Origin: Amycolatopsis tolypomycina
GTDB taxonomy: Bacteria > Actinomycetota > Actinomycetes > Mycobacteriales > Pseudonocardiaceae
Direction: 5' to 3'
Assembly: GCF_900105945.1 (NCBI RefSeq)
Contig: NZ_FNSO01000004.1
Span: 5,518,001 to 5,582,000 of the forward strand
Length of the DNA: 64,000 nt
Shown here: positions 50,101 to 58,156 of the stretch, piece by piece
How positions within the stretch are numbered: the stretch's first letter is position 1
Layout: each line of letters begins with the position of its first letter
Notes under the pieces: model-generated
Database searches by the model: none
What the model was told of the DNA's origin: nothing
What the model saw: the letters and a program-made list of their open reading frames with translations, nothing else
Position numbers and translations under genes: made by a program

Positions 50101-50151
50101 ATGCGACCGCATCGTAACCGCGAGCCCCCGGGTTTCGCAATGCGGTCGCAT
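50101..50151. promoter_or_regulatory. Paired operator between PH-domain genes and TetR gene
   Basis: ATGCGACCGCAT (50101-50112) and ATGCGGTCGCAT (50140-50151) are exact reverse complements of one another, and each is itself nearly palindromic (ATGCG-NN-CGCAT). They sit 39 bases apart in the 93-base divergent region, so one TetR dimer per site could control both directions. The second site covers ATG 50150, arguing for GTG 50168 as the TetR start. Confidence 0.68.
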
Positions 50152-50167
50152 GACAACGGGAGCGGAC

Positions 50168-50764
50168 GTGCCGAAACAGGTGGACCACGAGCAGCGCCGG
50201 GTGCAGATCGCCGAGGCGCTGCAACGGCTGACCACCCGCGCCGGGCTGGAAGGCGTCAGCCTGCGCCAGGTCGCGGCCGAAGCCGGCCTGTCCATGGGGT
50301 CGGTGCAGCACTACTTCCGGACCAAGGACGAAATGCTGCGGTACGCCCTTGAGCACCGCCACAAGCTCCGCAGCGAGCGGATCACCGCGAAGGTGCTCGC
50401 CGAAGGCCCCCCGACGCCGCGGTCGATCCTGCGCGCCTGCCTGGTGGAAATGCTGCCCCGCGACCCCGACAGCGAAGCCGACTTCCTGATCGGCGTCGCG
50501 TACTTCATCCGCGCCGTGGCGGACCCGGCGATGGCGAAGGCCTTCGGGGAGGGCATGCCGGAACTGCTGGCGTTCTTCGCCGGCCAGGTCCGCGAGGCCC
50601 AGCAGGCGGGCGACGTCCCGGCGTCGGCCGACCCCGAGACCGAGGCGTCCCTGCTGTGGGCCATCGCGGACTCCCAGGGCTCGGAAATCCTGATGGGCCA
50701 CCGCACCCCGGCCCAGGCGGTCTCCACAGTGGACTACTACCTCGACCGCCTCTTCACCCCCTGA
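50168..50764 (+). CDS. TetR family regulator (TetR_C_6/BetI-like)
   Basis: A 198-residue repressor with HTH GVSLRQVAAEAGLSMGSVQHYFRTKDEMLRYAL (about 30-60), a pattern of the PfmR/BetI_C_6 subgroup. GTG 50168 follows GGGAG by 5 bases; the in-frame ATG 50150 lies within an operator and lacks a ribosome site. Divergent from the YdbS/YdbT-like pair, which it probably controls. Confidence 0.85.
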   Translation: MPKQVDHEQRRVQIAEALQRLTTRAGLEGVSLRQVAAEAGLSMGSVQHYFRTKDEMLRYALEHRHKLRSERITAKVLAEGPPTPRSILRACLVEMLPRDPDSEADFLIGVAYFIRAVADPAMAKAFGEGMPELLAFFAGQVREAQQAGDVPASADPETEASLLWAIADSQGSEILMGHRTPAQAVSTVDYYLDRLFTP

Positions 50765-50774
50765 CCCCGTGTCG

Positions 50775-50900
50775 TCCCGCCGATCACGCGTGTCGACCCC
50801 TCAATCACGCGTGTCGACCCTTCGAACACAAGCCGGCTGTGCGGGAAGGGTCGACGCGCGTGATCCCGGGGTCGACACGCGTGATCAGGAGGTCGACACG
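50775..50900. repeat. ATCACGCGTGTCGAC hairpin repeat at a convergent junction
   Basis: ATCACGCGTGTCGACC occurs twice in direct orientation (near 50782 and 50802) and its reverse complement GGTCGACACGCGTGAT (with one GGGTCGACGCGCGTGAT variant) occurs near 50855 and 50875. Together they can form a long stem between the TetR stop (50764) and the GPP34 stop (50904). Built differently from family A but in the same position type. Confidence 0.7.
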
Positions 50901-50903
50901 ACG

Positions 50904-51563
50904 TCAGCCGCCGCCTCCGCCGCCTCCGGACGTCATGGCGACCGTTGCCGAGCGGGCGGCCTGCAGCTCGCGGATCACCGTGCGCAGGGCCGGGACCGCG
51001 GCTCCCGACTGCTCCGCCAGCCGGGCCAGCCGGTCGCGGTGACGCCGGCGCGAAGCGCGCGGCAACACCGCGCCGAGCTCGACCGCCGCGGCCAGGGACG
51101 TCAAGGCCGCGACGTCCGCGGAGACCGGTGCGTCGCTGCGGACCGCCGCCCGCACCGACTCGTGCAGCGCGGCCGCGGAAGCCGGGTCGCGGACCTCCGG
51201 GCGGCGGCGCGGGAACACCCCCAGGACCCGTGACGTCCGCAGCGTGATCACTCCCGCCGCGTCGAGCTGGGCCTCCAGGGACCGCAACGTCTCGCGCGCA
51301 CCCCGGCGCACCCGGGCACGCCACTTCCGGTGCGGGTCGGCGGCGAGCTCGGCGAGCAGGTCGTCGAGCACCAGGTGGCCGGTGCCGCCGGCACCGGCCA
51401 CCACCGGACGGCCGCCGTCGTCGGTGATCCGGCCGCGCAGCACCAGGTCCGTCAGCGCCGCCGCGCGGACCAGCAACGCCACGCGCTCCCGGTCCGGCAG
51501 CCGGTTTCGCCCGGTGTCGCACGCCAGCAGGTACGCCTGTGCGGGCAGGGACAGCTCGTTCAT
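50904..51563 (-). CDS. GPP34 (Golgi phosphoprotein 3-like) family protein
   Basis: A 219-residue all-helical protein of the GPP34 family: MNELSLPAQAYLLACDTGRN, ALLVRAAALTDLVLRGRI, and LDDLLAELAADPHRKW. Actinobacteria encode several; the eukaryotic member binds phosphoinositide, the bacterial role is unknown. The C-terminus ends in a run of seven glycines. Divergent from the sensor kinase gene at 51699. Confidence 0.85.
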   Translation of the reverse strand: MNELSLPAQAYLLACDTGRNRLPDRERVALLVRAAALTDLVLRGRITDDGGRPVVAGAGGTGHLVLDDLLAELAADPHRKWRARVRRGARETLRSLEAQLDAAGVITLRTSRVLGVFPRRRPEVRDPASAAALHESVRAAVRSDAPVSADVAALTSLAAAVELGAVLPRASRRRHRDRLARLAEQSGAAVPALRTVIRELQAARSATVAMTSGGGGGGG

Positions 51564-51686
51564 GTCCCCAGTCCACCGCCGGCCGCCACCCCGGCGAAAC
51601 CCGACGACGTCGCTGCTCGCGCCGACGAACGTTGCGCACCCGGCAACTTTGGTTGCGCATCCGGGGCGACGGCCCGCGGCAGCGGA

Positions 51687-51692
51687 TACCGT
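51687..51692 (+). promoter_or_regulatory. -10 box of a leaderless promoter (TACCGT)
   Basis: TACCGT ends 6 bases before GTG 51699 and no ribosome site precedes that codon. Confidence 0.4.
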
Positions 51693-51698
51693 GATCGC

Positions 51699-52934
51699 GT
51701 GACCAGCACCCGGCGGCCGATGTGGCCCAGCCGCGCCGACGCCTTCTGGCTGTTCCTGCCGGCGGTGGTGTTCGCCGGGCTCAACGTCCTCTACCAGGTC
51801 CTCGGCGAGCGGACGACCGGGTCGCTCGGCCCGGCGGCCGGCCTGGTGCTGCAGGTGCTCTGCGACTTCTCGCTGGTGCTCCTGTTCCGGTTCCCGGCGC
51901 TGGTGACCGGGTTCGTCACGGCCGCCGCGTTCGCGATGCTGGCCTCCGACCTGTTCGCGCCCGGGCTGCTCGTGCCGGTGCAGCCGATCGCGCTGACGAC
52001 CGTGCCGACCATCACCCCGGTGCTGCTGGCCCAGGCGGTGCGGGTGCTGGACCGGCGGACCGTGCTGTGGCTGGCCGGGATCCTCGCGGTCGTGGCCATG
52101 CGGCCGTGGACGCCGAGCTGGGCGACCACGCCGTTCGGGCTGCTCAGCACCGCGCTGCCGGTCGCGATCACGCTCTACGTCGAGGCCCGCAAGCAGCTGC
52201 TGCAGTCCCTGCGCGACCGGGCCGAACGCGCCGAACGCGAACAGCACCTGCTCGCCGAGCAGGCCAGGGCCGCGGAACGGCGGCGGCTCGCGGGCGAGAT
52301 GCACGACGTCGTCACGCACCGGCTCAGCCTGATGGTGCTGCACGCCGGCGCGCTCGGCGTGACGTCGGCCGACCCGGCCGTGCGGACGGCGGCCGAGGAC
52401 ATCCGCCGCGAAGGCGCGCTGGCCCTGGACGAGCTGCGCGACCTGGTCGGCGTCCTGCGCAACGGCGCCGAGACCGGGCCGCGGACGCTCAGCCCGGCCG
52501 AGCCCGGCGACCCGGCGCGGCTGGTCGAGGAGTCCCGGTCGGTCGGGGTGGCGACGGAACTGGTGGTGGACGGCGATCCCGCGCAGGTGTCGCCGACCGT
52601 CGCGCGCACGGCGTACCGGCTCGTGCAGGAGGCGCTGACGAACGTCCGCAAGCACGCGCCGGGCGCGTCGGCGACGGTGGGCCTGCGCTACCACCCGGGT
52701 GGTCTGGACGTCTCGGTGGCGAGCACGGCGGCCGCGCGGCCGCCCGACCCGGCGCTGGCCGGCAGCGGCTCCGGGGCCGGGCTGGCGGGGCTGCGGCAGC
52801 GCGTCGAACTGGTCGGCGGGCGGTTCGCCGCGGGCCCGGAACCCGGCGGCGGGTTCCGGGTCGGTGCGATACTGCCCGCCTACGTCCCGACGGCGGAAGG
52901 CGCGCACAGTGATCCCGGTGCTCGTGGTCGATGA
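51699..52934 (+). CDS. NarL-group sensor histidine kinase (HisKA_3)
   Basis: A 411-residue membrane kinase. About five hydrophobic helices span residues 14-160, then RRRLAGEMHDVVTHRLSLMVLH with phospho-acceptor H202 and a HATPase region (RTAYRLVQEALTNVRKHAP, GSGAGLAGLRQRVELVGG). There is no large extracellular sensor domain, so it may sense membrane state, as in LiaS/DesK-like kinases. The response regulator gene starts 26 bases before its stop. Confidence 0.9.
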   Translation: MTSTRRPMWPSRADAFWLFLPAVVFAGLNVLYQVLGERTTGSLGPAAGLVLQVLCDFSLVLLFRFPALVTGFVTAAAFAMLASDLFAPGLLVPVQPIALTTVPTITPVLLAQAVRVLDRRTVLWLAGILAVVAMRPWTPSWATTPFGLLSTALPVAITLYVEARKQLLQSLRDRAERAEREQHLLAEQARAAERRRLAGEMHDVVTHRLSLMVLHAGALGVTSADPAVRTAAEDIRREGALALDELRDLVGVLRNGAETGPRTLSPAEPGDPARLVEESRSVGVATELVVDGDPAQVSPTVARTAYRLVQEALTNVRKHAPGASATVGLRYHPGGLDVSVASTAAARPPDPALAGSGSGAGLAGLRQRVELVGGRFAAGPEPGGGFRVGAILPAYVPTAEGAHSDPGARGR

Positions 52935-53559
52935 CGAGCCGATGGTGTGCGCGCACCTGCGCACGATCCTGGGCTCGGCGGACGACATCGAGGTGGTCGC
53001 CCAGGCGGGCGACGGCGCCGAAGCCGTCGAGGCGGTGATCCGGCACCGGCCGCGCGTGGTGCTGATGGACCTGCGGATGCCGGGCGTGGACGGGCTGACG
53101 GCGATCGCGCGGATCACGGCGTTGCCGGACCCGCCGGCGGTGGTGGCCCTGACGACGTTCGACGCGGACACGTACGTGATCCGCGCGCTGCGCGCGGGCG
53201 CAGCGGGCTTCCTGGTGAAGTCGACGCCGCCGGAGGACCTGATCGGCCTGGTCCGCGTGGCGGCGGACGGGCACACGGTGCTGTCGCCGTCGGCCGCGCG
53301 CCGCCTGGTGGCGCTGTCGTCGGACGGCCGCGAACGCGGCGAAGACGCCCGCCGGCGCACCGCGGGTCTCACCGAACGCGAGCGCGACGTGCTGGCCTGC
53401 CTCGGTTCCGGACTGTCCAATGCGGACATCGCGGCGAAGCTGCACCTGGCCGAGGCGACGGTGAAGAGCTACGTGTCGCGCATGCTGGTCAAGCTCGGCT
53501 GCGCCAACCGGACCCAGGCCGGGTTGCTGGCCCACGAAGCGGGTCTGGTGGCCCGCTAG
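52909..53559 (+). CDS. NarL/FixJ-type response regulator
   Basis: A 216-residue regulator: receiver domain with acidic D8-D9, phosphorylation site D54 (VVLMDLRMPG), T83 and K104-type residues, and a LuxR-type HTH (LTERERDVLACLGSGLSNADIAAKLHLAEATVKSYVSRML). GTG 52909 overlaps the kinase gene by 26 bases. Its TAG shares a CTAG with the stop of the convergent gene. Confidence 0.92.
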   Translation: MIPVLVVDDEPMVCAHLRTILGSADDIEVVAQAGDGAEAVEAVIRHRPRVVLMDLRMPGVDGLTAIARITALPDPPAVVALTTFDADTYVIRALRAGAAGFLVKSTPPEDLIGLVRVAADGHTVLSPSAARRLVALSSDGRERGEDARRRTAGLTERERDVLACLGSGLSNADIAAKLHLAEATVKSYVSRMLVKLGCANRTQAGLLAHEAGLVAR

Positions 53560-54263
53560 GGCCACAGCAGCGGGAAGGCCTGCCACACCGCCCAGCCGTT
53601 GAACACGAACCACCCGCCGATCCACACCGGCGACGGCAGGGCCGTGCGCCGGGCCAGTGCGGCGGCGTCGTCCGTGCGGTCGCGGAAGCCGGCGCGCATG
53701 CGGTTGACGACGAGGATCCGCACGCCGTCGATCTCGCTGGTCAGCAGCAGCCAGGCTTCGGTGTAGGCGATGCCGGTGCGCAGCCACTCCGGGGCGTGGC
53801 GCAGGGCCGCGTACACGACCGCCCCCACCACGACGATCACGGCGACGGTGAGCAGGTCCCGGGCGAACAGCAGCAGGAACACCAGCGCGGCGAGGGTCAG
53901 CACGAGCACGGCCTGGACGTGTCCCCGGTGCAGCAGCACGGCCGCGCCCAGCCCGGCCAGCGGCGGCGTCGCGTACCCCGCGGCGGTGGCGAGCACGGCG
54001 GCGAGGGCCGAGCCGTGCTGCTGCTGGGTGAAGCCGCCGCCCGGACTGGTGATGGCGACGCGCGAGACGTCACCGCCGGTCAGCAGGCTCACCAGCGCGT
54101 GGCCGCCCTCGTGGAACAGGGTGCCCAGGACGTTGGCGTTGCGCAGGAGGCTCGGCCGGCCACTGGGCGGCGTGACGAACGAGGTCAGGGACACCGCGAA
54201 GGCGAACAGTGCGGCGACCCCGGCGACCTCCCAGCCCGGTGCGGGCACGGTCTCGTTGAGCAC
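53556..54263 (-). CDS. M50-like membrane metalloprotease
   Basis: A 235-residue membrane protein with HEGGH (51-55), the HExxH zinc motif of site-2-type proteases, in the second hydrophobic region, and five to six helices. The family DUF-like M50B proteins in actinobacteria have this length; a second metal ligand (typically an aspartate in a C-terminal helix) could not be assigned. GTG 54263. Substrate unknown. Confidence 0.78.
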   Translation of the reverse strand: MLNETVPAPGWEVAGVAALFAFAVSLTSFVTPPSGRPSLLRNANVLGTLFHEGGHALVSLLTGGDVSRVAITSPGGGFTQQQHGSALAAVLATAAGYATPPLAGLGAAVLLHRGHVQAVLVLTLAALVFLLLFARDLLTVAVIVVVGAVVYAALRHAPEWLRTGIAYTEAWLLLTSEIDGVRILVVNRMRAGFRDRTDDAAALARRTALPSPVWIGGWFVFNGWAVWQAFPLLWP

Positions 54264-54333
54264 CGCGACAGTGTCCCCGCGGACTGGACGGGTGACGCCC
54301 GATCGGGCGGAACTGTCCAGGAGCTGTCAAGTG

Positions 54334-54705
54334 CTACGCGGACGCGGGGGTGTGCTCCGCGTCGTAGGCGTCCCGCGCCTCCTGGACCGAGGCCATGTGC
54401 TGCCGCGCCCAGCGGTCCAGCATCTCCAGCGGCTCGGACAGGTTGCGCCCCAGTGCCGTCAGCTCGTATTCGACCTTCGGCGGGATCGTCGGGTACGCCG
54501 TGCGGGCGAGGATGCCGTCGCGGACCAGGCTGCGCAGGGTCTGGGTCAGCACCTTCTGGGAAATGCCGTCCACCCGGCGGCCGATCTCGGTGAACCGCAG
54601 GGGGCCGTCCGAGAGCGCGCCGACGATCAGCACCGTCCACTGGTCGCCGATGCGGTCGAGCAGCTGGCGGGTCGGGCAGTTGCGGTCGTACGGATCGGGG
54701 CCCAC
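54334..54705 (-). CDS. HxlR family transcriptional regulator
   Basis: A 123-residue MarR-like winged-helix protein. CPTRQLLDRIGDQWTVLIVGALSDGPLRFTEIGRRVDGISQKVLTQTLRSL is the HxlR signature including the conserved N-terminal Cys (C10). GTG 54705 has GAGGAGG upstream. Such proteins often respond to electrophiles or oxidants through that cysteine. The next gene upstream, the SRPBCC gene ending at 54746, may be co-transcribed (40-base gap). Confidence 0.9.
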   Translation of the reverse strand: MGPDPYDRNCPTRQLLDRIGDQWTVLIVGALSDGPLRFTEIGRRVDGISQKVLTQTLRSLVRDGILARTAYPTIPPKVEYELTALGRNLSEPLEMLDRWARQHMASVQEARDAYDAEHTPASA

Positions 54706-54745
54706 GGCGCGCCTCCTCGCTCTCCCGGGGAGAGTAACACGCCGG

Positions 54746-55171
54746 TCAGGCGGTGGCGCGCGCCAAACCCGCGGCCACCCGCCGGATGAAGGAGCCGAGG
54801 AACCAGCGGTAGAACCAGCCCGTGCCGGGGATCTTCGGCTCGAACGTCGAGTGCCAGTGGATGTCGGTGCCGCCGTCGCGCGGCGAAAGGTCGACGTACG
54901 CGACGTAGTCCCGCAGCGGCAGGCCGCGCTCCAGCGCGTAACCGAACCGGCGGCCCGGTTCCAGCGCGACGATCTTCTCGTACGACCGCACGCCGCCGGT
55001 CTTGAACAGCCGGATCGCGCCCAAGCCCTCCGGCTCGCCCGCCCCCGCGCGGACCAGCTCGAACGACCCCAGCGGCGACCACCGCGGCCAGCTCGCGCCG
55101 TCGCGCAGCAGGGCATACACGGCGTCGGCCGGTGCGGCCGTGCGGGCGCGCACCGAAATCCTTTGTACCAT
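54746..55171 (-). CDS. SRPBCC family (polyketide cyclase/START-like) protein
   Basis: A 141-residue ligand-binding fold: ISVRARTAAPADAVYALLRDGASWPRWSPLGSFELV and GGTDIHWHSTFEPKIPGTGWF. The family binds hydrophobic ligands or acts as cyclase; no specific role can be given. ATG 55171 is the only sensible start and has no ribosome site; it lies inside an operator palindrome, suggesting a leaderless, repressed transcript. Divergent from a TetR gene 23 bases away. Confidence 0.82.
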   Translation of the reverse strand: MVQRISVRARTAAPADAVYALLRDGASWPRWSPLGSFELVRAGAGEPEGLGAIRLFKTGGVRSYEKIVALEPGRRFGYALERGLPLRDYVAYVDLSPRDGGTDIHWHSTFEPKIPGTGWFYRWFLGSFIRRVAAGLARATA

Positions 55172-55194
55172 TTGGTACGTGTACCATCTGGTAC
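55165..55194. promoter_or_regulatory. Double GTACCA-NN-TGGTAC operator in a divergent pair
   Basis: GTACCATTTGGTAC (55165-55178) and GTACCATCTGGTAC (55181-55194) are perfect 6-bp inverted repeats with 2-base spacers. They lie 16 bases apart start to start and fill the 23-base gap between two divergent ATG codons. On the plus strand TACCAT (55182-55187) is 7 bases from ATG 55195, a leaderless -10 box inside the operator. Confidence 0.75.
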
Positions 55195-55725
55195 ATGATC
55201 GACACAAGCCCGCGCGGCAAGCTGCTCGACGCGGCGATCGACCACATCGCCCACCACGGCGGGGCCGACCGCAGCCTGCGCGCGCTGGCCGCGGACCTCG
55301 GCACCAGCCACCGCATGCTGATCTACCACTTCGGCTCGAAGGAAGGCCTGCTCACGGCGGTGGCGCGCGAGGTCGAGGCCCGGCAGCGCGCCGCGCTCGC
55401 CGGCCTCGGCCCGGCGGAGTTCTGGCGCCGGCTCACCGACGATGACCTGCGTGCCAACGAAAAGCTGTTCTTCCAGCTCTACGGCCAGGCCCTGGGCGGC
55501 ACCCCGGGCACGGCGGAGTTCCTCGACGGCGTGATCGACGACTGGCTCGGCCCCATCGAAGCCCGGCTCGCCCAGCTCGGCGTCCCGGCGGCCGACCGCC
55601 CCGCCCACGCCCGGCTCGGGCTCGCCGTCACCCGCGGGCTGCTGCTCGACCTCGTCACGACCGGCGACCGCGAAGCCGTCGACGCCGCGATGGAGAAGTT
55701 CCTGGCGCGCTACGAAAAACCGTGA
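55195..55725 (+). CDS. TetR family transcriptional regulator
   Basis: A 176-residue repressor: LDAAIDHIAHHGGADRSLRALAADLGTSHRMLIYHFGSKEGLLTAVA is the helix-turn-helix. Its ATG directly abuts the second palindrome and no ribosome site is seen, so it is probably leaderless and autorepressed, with SRPBCC gene 55171 as co-regulated target. Confidence 0.88.
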   Translation: MIDTSPRGKLLDAAIDHIAHHGGADRSLRALAADLGTSHRMLIYHFGSKEGLLTAVAREVEARQRAALAGLGPAEFWRRLTDDDLRANEKLFFQLYGQALGGTPGTAEFLDGVIDDWLGPIEARLAQLGVPAADRPAHARLGLAVTRGLLLDLVTTGDREAVDAAMEKFLARYEKP

Positions 55726-55737
55726 TCCTCTGGTCCG

Positions 55738-57483
55738 ATGCGACTGCTACTGGGGTTTTTGGCCGCTTTGCTCACGACCGCGGGACTCGCCGCCCCGGCC
55801 GCCGCCGCGGAAAGCCGGCCGGTTCATTCCTACGCCGACGCCATCCGCGAGACGGCGTGGGTGGAGACCGGCACCGACCACGACCGTGACGGCAGGCCCG
55901 ACCGCATCGCCGCCGACGTCATCCGGCCCGACACGCGCGAGCGCGTCCCGGTGATCCTCGACGTCAGCCCGTACTACGCCTGCTGCGGCCGCGGCAACGA
56001 AGCGCAGAAGAAGACGTACGCGCCCGACGGCACCCCGCAGCAGTTCCCCCTGTTCCTCGACAACTACTTCGTGCCGCGCGGGTACGCCGTCGTGCTGGCC
56101 GACGTCGGCGGGACGAACCGGTCGTCGGGCTGCTTCGACGACGTCGGCTCCGGCAACGCGGTCGTGAACTGGCTGGGCGGCCGCGCGAAGGCGTTCGACG
56201 CTCCCGACGGCGGCCGTCCGGTGACCGCGGGCTGGGCCACCGGGGACGTCGGCGCGATCGGCAAGTCGCAGGACGGCGCGACCGCGATCGGCATGGCCGC
56301 GTCGGGCGTCACCGGGCTGAAGACGATCGTGCCGATCGAGGGCGTCGCGAACAACTACGCCCAGCTCATCGCGAACGGCGCGCCCCTGGCCACGCCGGAG
56401 AACACCGGGTCGGCCTTCACCTACAACGAGCGCGCCGCCGAGCTGTGCAAGCCGTTCGAAGCCGACGTCAAGGCCCGAGCGGGCGCGAGCGGCGACTACA
56501 ACGCCTACTGGGAGAGCGTGAACTACACACCGCGCCCCGGTCAGGCGAGCGTGCTCATCGCGCAGGGCTTCGGGGACTGGGCCGTGACGGCGAACCAGTT
56601 CGCCGGCTACTGGGCCGCGCTGGGCCGGGCCGGCGTCCCGCGCAAGGCGTGGCTGAGCCAGGCCGGCCACACCGACCCCTTCGACCTGCAGCGCGCGCTG
56701 TGGGTCGAGACGCTGCACCGCTGGTTCGACCGCTGGCTGCTCGGCCTGCACAACGGCGTCGAGCGCGAACCCGCCGTGCACCTCGAGACCGCGCCGGAGC
56801 AGTGGACCGACGTCCGGAGCTGGCCGCCCGCGACGCTCCCGGCGACGCTGCGCCCGTCGGCCGGCGGCACGCTGGGCCTGACCGGGTCGGGCACGGCGAG
56901 CGTCGTCGACGACCCCGCCGTCACGCGCGAGGAGTGGGCGGCCGGGGTGTCGGCCGCGCGGTTCACCGGGCCGCCGCTGCCCGCGCCGGTGCGGATCGCC
57001 GGGTCGCCGTCGGTGACGATCACGGCGTCGTCGGACAAGACGGCCGCGCGGCTCGGCGTCGCGCTCGTCGACTACGGCCCGGCCGAGACGCGCAACACGG
57101 CCTTCTACGGCAGCGGGGTCAGGAACCTGGCGACGCGGTCGTGCTGGGGCGCGAGCGGTGCGGTCGACAGCGCGTGCTTCCTCGACACCGCCACCGACGT
57201 GGTGCGCGTCGACCACCGGATCGTCGCCGCCGGCTGGGCCGACCTCGGGCACCACGCGTCGCTGCGGCACGGCGAGCCGCTCGTCCCGGGCCGGGCCTAC
57301 ACCATGACGTTCGACCTCACCGCCCTCGACCACGTCGTCCCGGCGGGCCACCGGCTCGGGCTGCTCCTCGGCGGCACCGACGGCCTGCTGTTCGACCCGG
57401 CGCTGCCGAACTTCGGGAACACGCTGACGTTCGACCTCGCGCGGACGTCGGTCACCCTCGGCCTTACAAAGCCCGAACACTAG
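55738..57483 (+). CDS. Secreted X-Pro dipeptidyl-peptidase-like (CocE/PepX, S15) hydrolase
   Basis: A 581-residue exported serine hydrolase. Signal peptide 1-24 (AAPAAAA). The catalytic triad can be placed at S177 (IGKSQDG, usually GKSYDG), D280 (QGFGDWAV) and H311 (QAGHTDPF). The C-terminal jelly-roll domain (from about 370) is typical of the family. Four cysteines in exported regions may pair. It probably cleaves Xaa-Pro dipeptides from peptides outside the cell. It lies 12 bases after the TetR stop. Confidence 0.88.
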   Translation: MRLLLGFLAALLTTAGLAAPAAAAESRPVHSYADAIRETAWVETGTDHDRDGRPDRIAADVIRPDTRERVPVILDVSPYYACCGRGNEAQKKTYAPDGTPQQFPLFLDNYFVPRGYAVVLADVGGTNRSSGCFDDVGSGNAVVNWLGGRAKAFDAPDGGRPVTAGWATGDVGAIGKSQDGATAIGMAASGVTGLKTIVPIEGVANNYAQLIANGAPLATPENTGSAFTYNERAAELCKPFEADVKARAGASGDYNAYWESVNYTPRPGQASVLIAQGFGDWAVTANQFAGYWAALGRAGVPRKAWLSQAGHTDPFDLQRALWVETLHRWFDRWLLGLHNGVEREPAVHLETAPEQWTDVRSWPPATLPATLRPSAGGTLGLTGSGTASVVDDPAVTREEWAAGVSAARFTGPPLPAPVRIAGSPSVTITASSDKTAARLGVALVDYGPAETRNTAFYGSGVRNLATRSCWGASGAVDSACFLDTATDVVRVDHRIVAAGWADLGHHASLRHGEPLVPGRAYTMTFDLTALDHVVPAGHRLGLLLGGTDGLLFDPALPNFGNTLTFDLARTSVTLGLTKPEH

Positions 57484-57516
57484 GCGGACGCCCTTCGAAC
57501 ACGACCCCGCCAGAGT

Positions 57517-57547
57517 TCTCCTCGTACCCCGAACGGAGACGAGGAGA
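57517..57547 (+). promoter_or_regulatory. Hairpin that would hide the ribosome site of the 57552 gene
   Basis: TCTCCTCGT (57517-57525) pairs with ACGAGGAGA (57539-57547) around a 13-base loop. The right arm contains the GAGGAG ribosome site that lies 5 bases before ATG 57552, so the stem would block initiation when formed. Function is unproven. Confidence 0.45.
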
Positions 57548-57551
57548 GACG

Positions 57552-57938
57552 ATGCGAGGAACCACCTGGACGCGGCTGGCGCTGGCGGGCGGGGCGACCG
57601 CGGCCTGCCTGCTGGTGGCGGCGCCGCTGGCGTCGGCCCAGACGGCGCCGATCACGCTCAGCCCCGAGGAGTCGCAGCAGGTCTGCTCGGACTGGGTGCC
57701 GAAGCTGCAGAAGCGGGCCGCGAACCTGGAAAAGCGGATCAACGGCGGCCCGGAGGTCAAGGGCTCGGTCGCCAACCTGAAGGCGCGGGCGGCCGACCAG
57801 CGGGCCGCCGGGCACACCGCCCGCGCCGACCAGCTGGACCAGCGGGCCACCAAGCGGCAGGGCCGGATCGGCGAGCTGACCACGGCCAAGCAGAAGCTGG
57901 ACGCGTTCGCGGCCGCGCACTGCAAGCCGGCCAAGTGA
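57552..57938 (+). CDS. Small secreted helical protein with two cysteines
   Basis: A 128-residue protein. Signal peptide ends about residue 29 (ASA-QTAP). The mature part has one cysteine near each end (QQVCSDW and AAHCKP) and Lys/Arg/Ala-rich helices (LQKRAANLEKRI, ARADQLDQRATKRQGRI) likely forming a helical hairpin closed by a disulfide. No family known to me. Its stop overlaps the start of the lipoprotein at 57935. Confidence 0.75.
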   Translation: MRGTTWTRLALAGGATAACLLVAAPLASAQTAPITLSPEESQQVCSDWVPKLQKRAANLEKRINGGPEVKGSVANLKARAADQRAAGHTARADQLDQRATKRQGRIGELTTAKQKLDAFAAAHCKPAK

Positions 57939-58111
57939 GGCGCGCCGGGATCGCCGTGGCCGCGGCGCTCGTCGTGCTCGGCTGCGCCGGCTGCCGGGAC
58001 GACCTGATGGGTTCGCCGCCGCCGACGTCGTCGTCGCCCGCCGAACTGAGCGGGATCGAGTCGACGCTGAACGGGATCGAGTCCGACATGAACAGCGATG
58101 GCTCGCCCTGA
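57935..58111 (+). CDS. 58-residue lipoprotein
   Basis: GTG at 57935 overlaps the previous stop (GTGA). The product begins VRRAGIAVAAALVVLGC, a lipoprotein signal with a VLGC lipobox (C17), then Pro/Ser-rich residues and two similar LxGIES segments (SGIESTLNGIESDMN). It ends at TGA 58109-58111. Coupled to the secreted protein, and 45 bases before the two-component genes, it may belong to the same unit. Function unknown. Confidence 0.62.
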   Translation: MRRAGIAVAAALVVLGCAGCRDDLMGSPPPTSSSPAELSGIESTLNGIESDMNSDGSP

Positions 58112-58156
58112 CCGGCTAGCGTCTCCCCTCTGAACACGGCGGAGACGGGAGCAGGC

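Noticed and set aside
46350..50117. 1255-codon plus-strand ORF
   Set aside because: Antisense to four real genes with family motifs; Arg/Gly/Asp-rich composition without domains.
50101..50151. Attachment site or mobile-element end
   Set aside because: The paired 12-mers lie in a divergent promoter region next to a TetR gene; operator is the simpler explanation.
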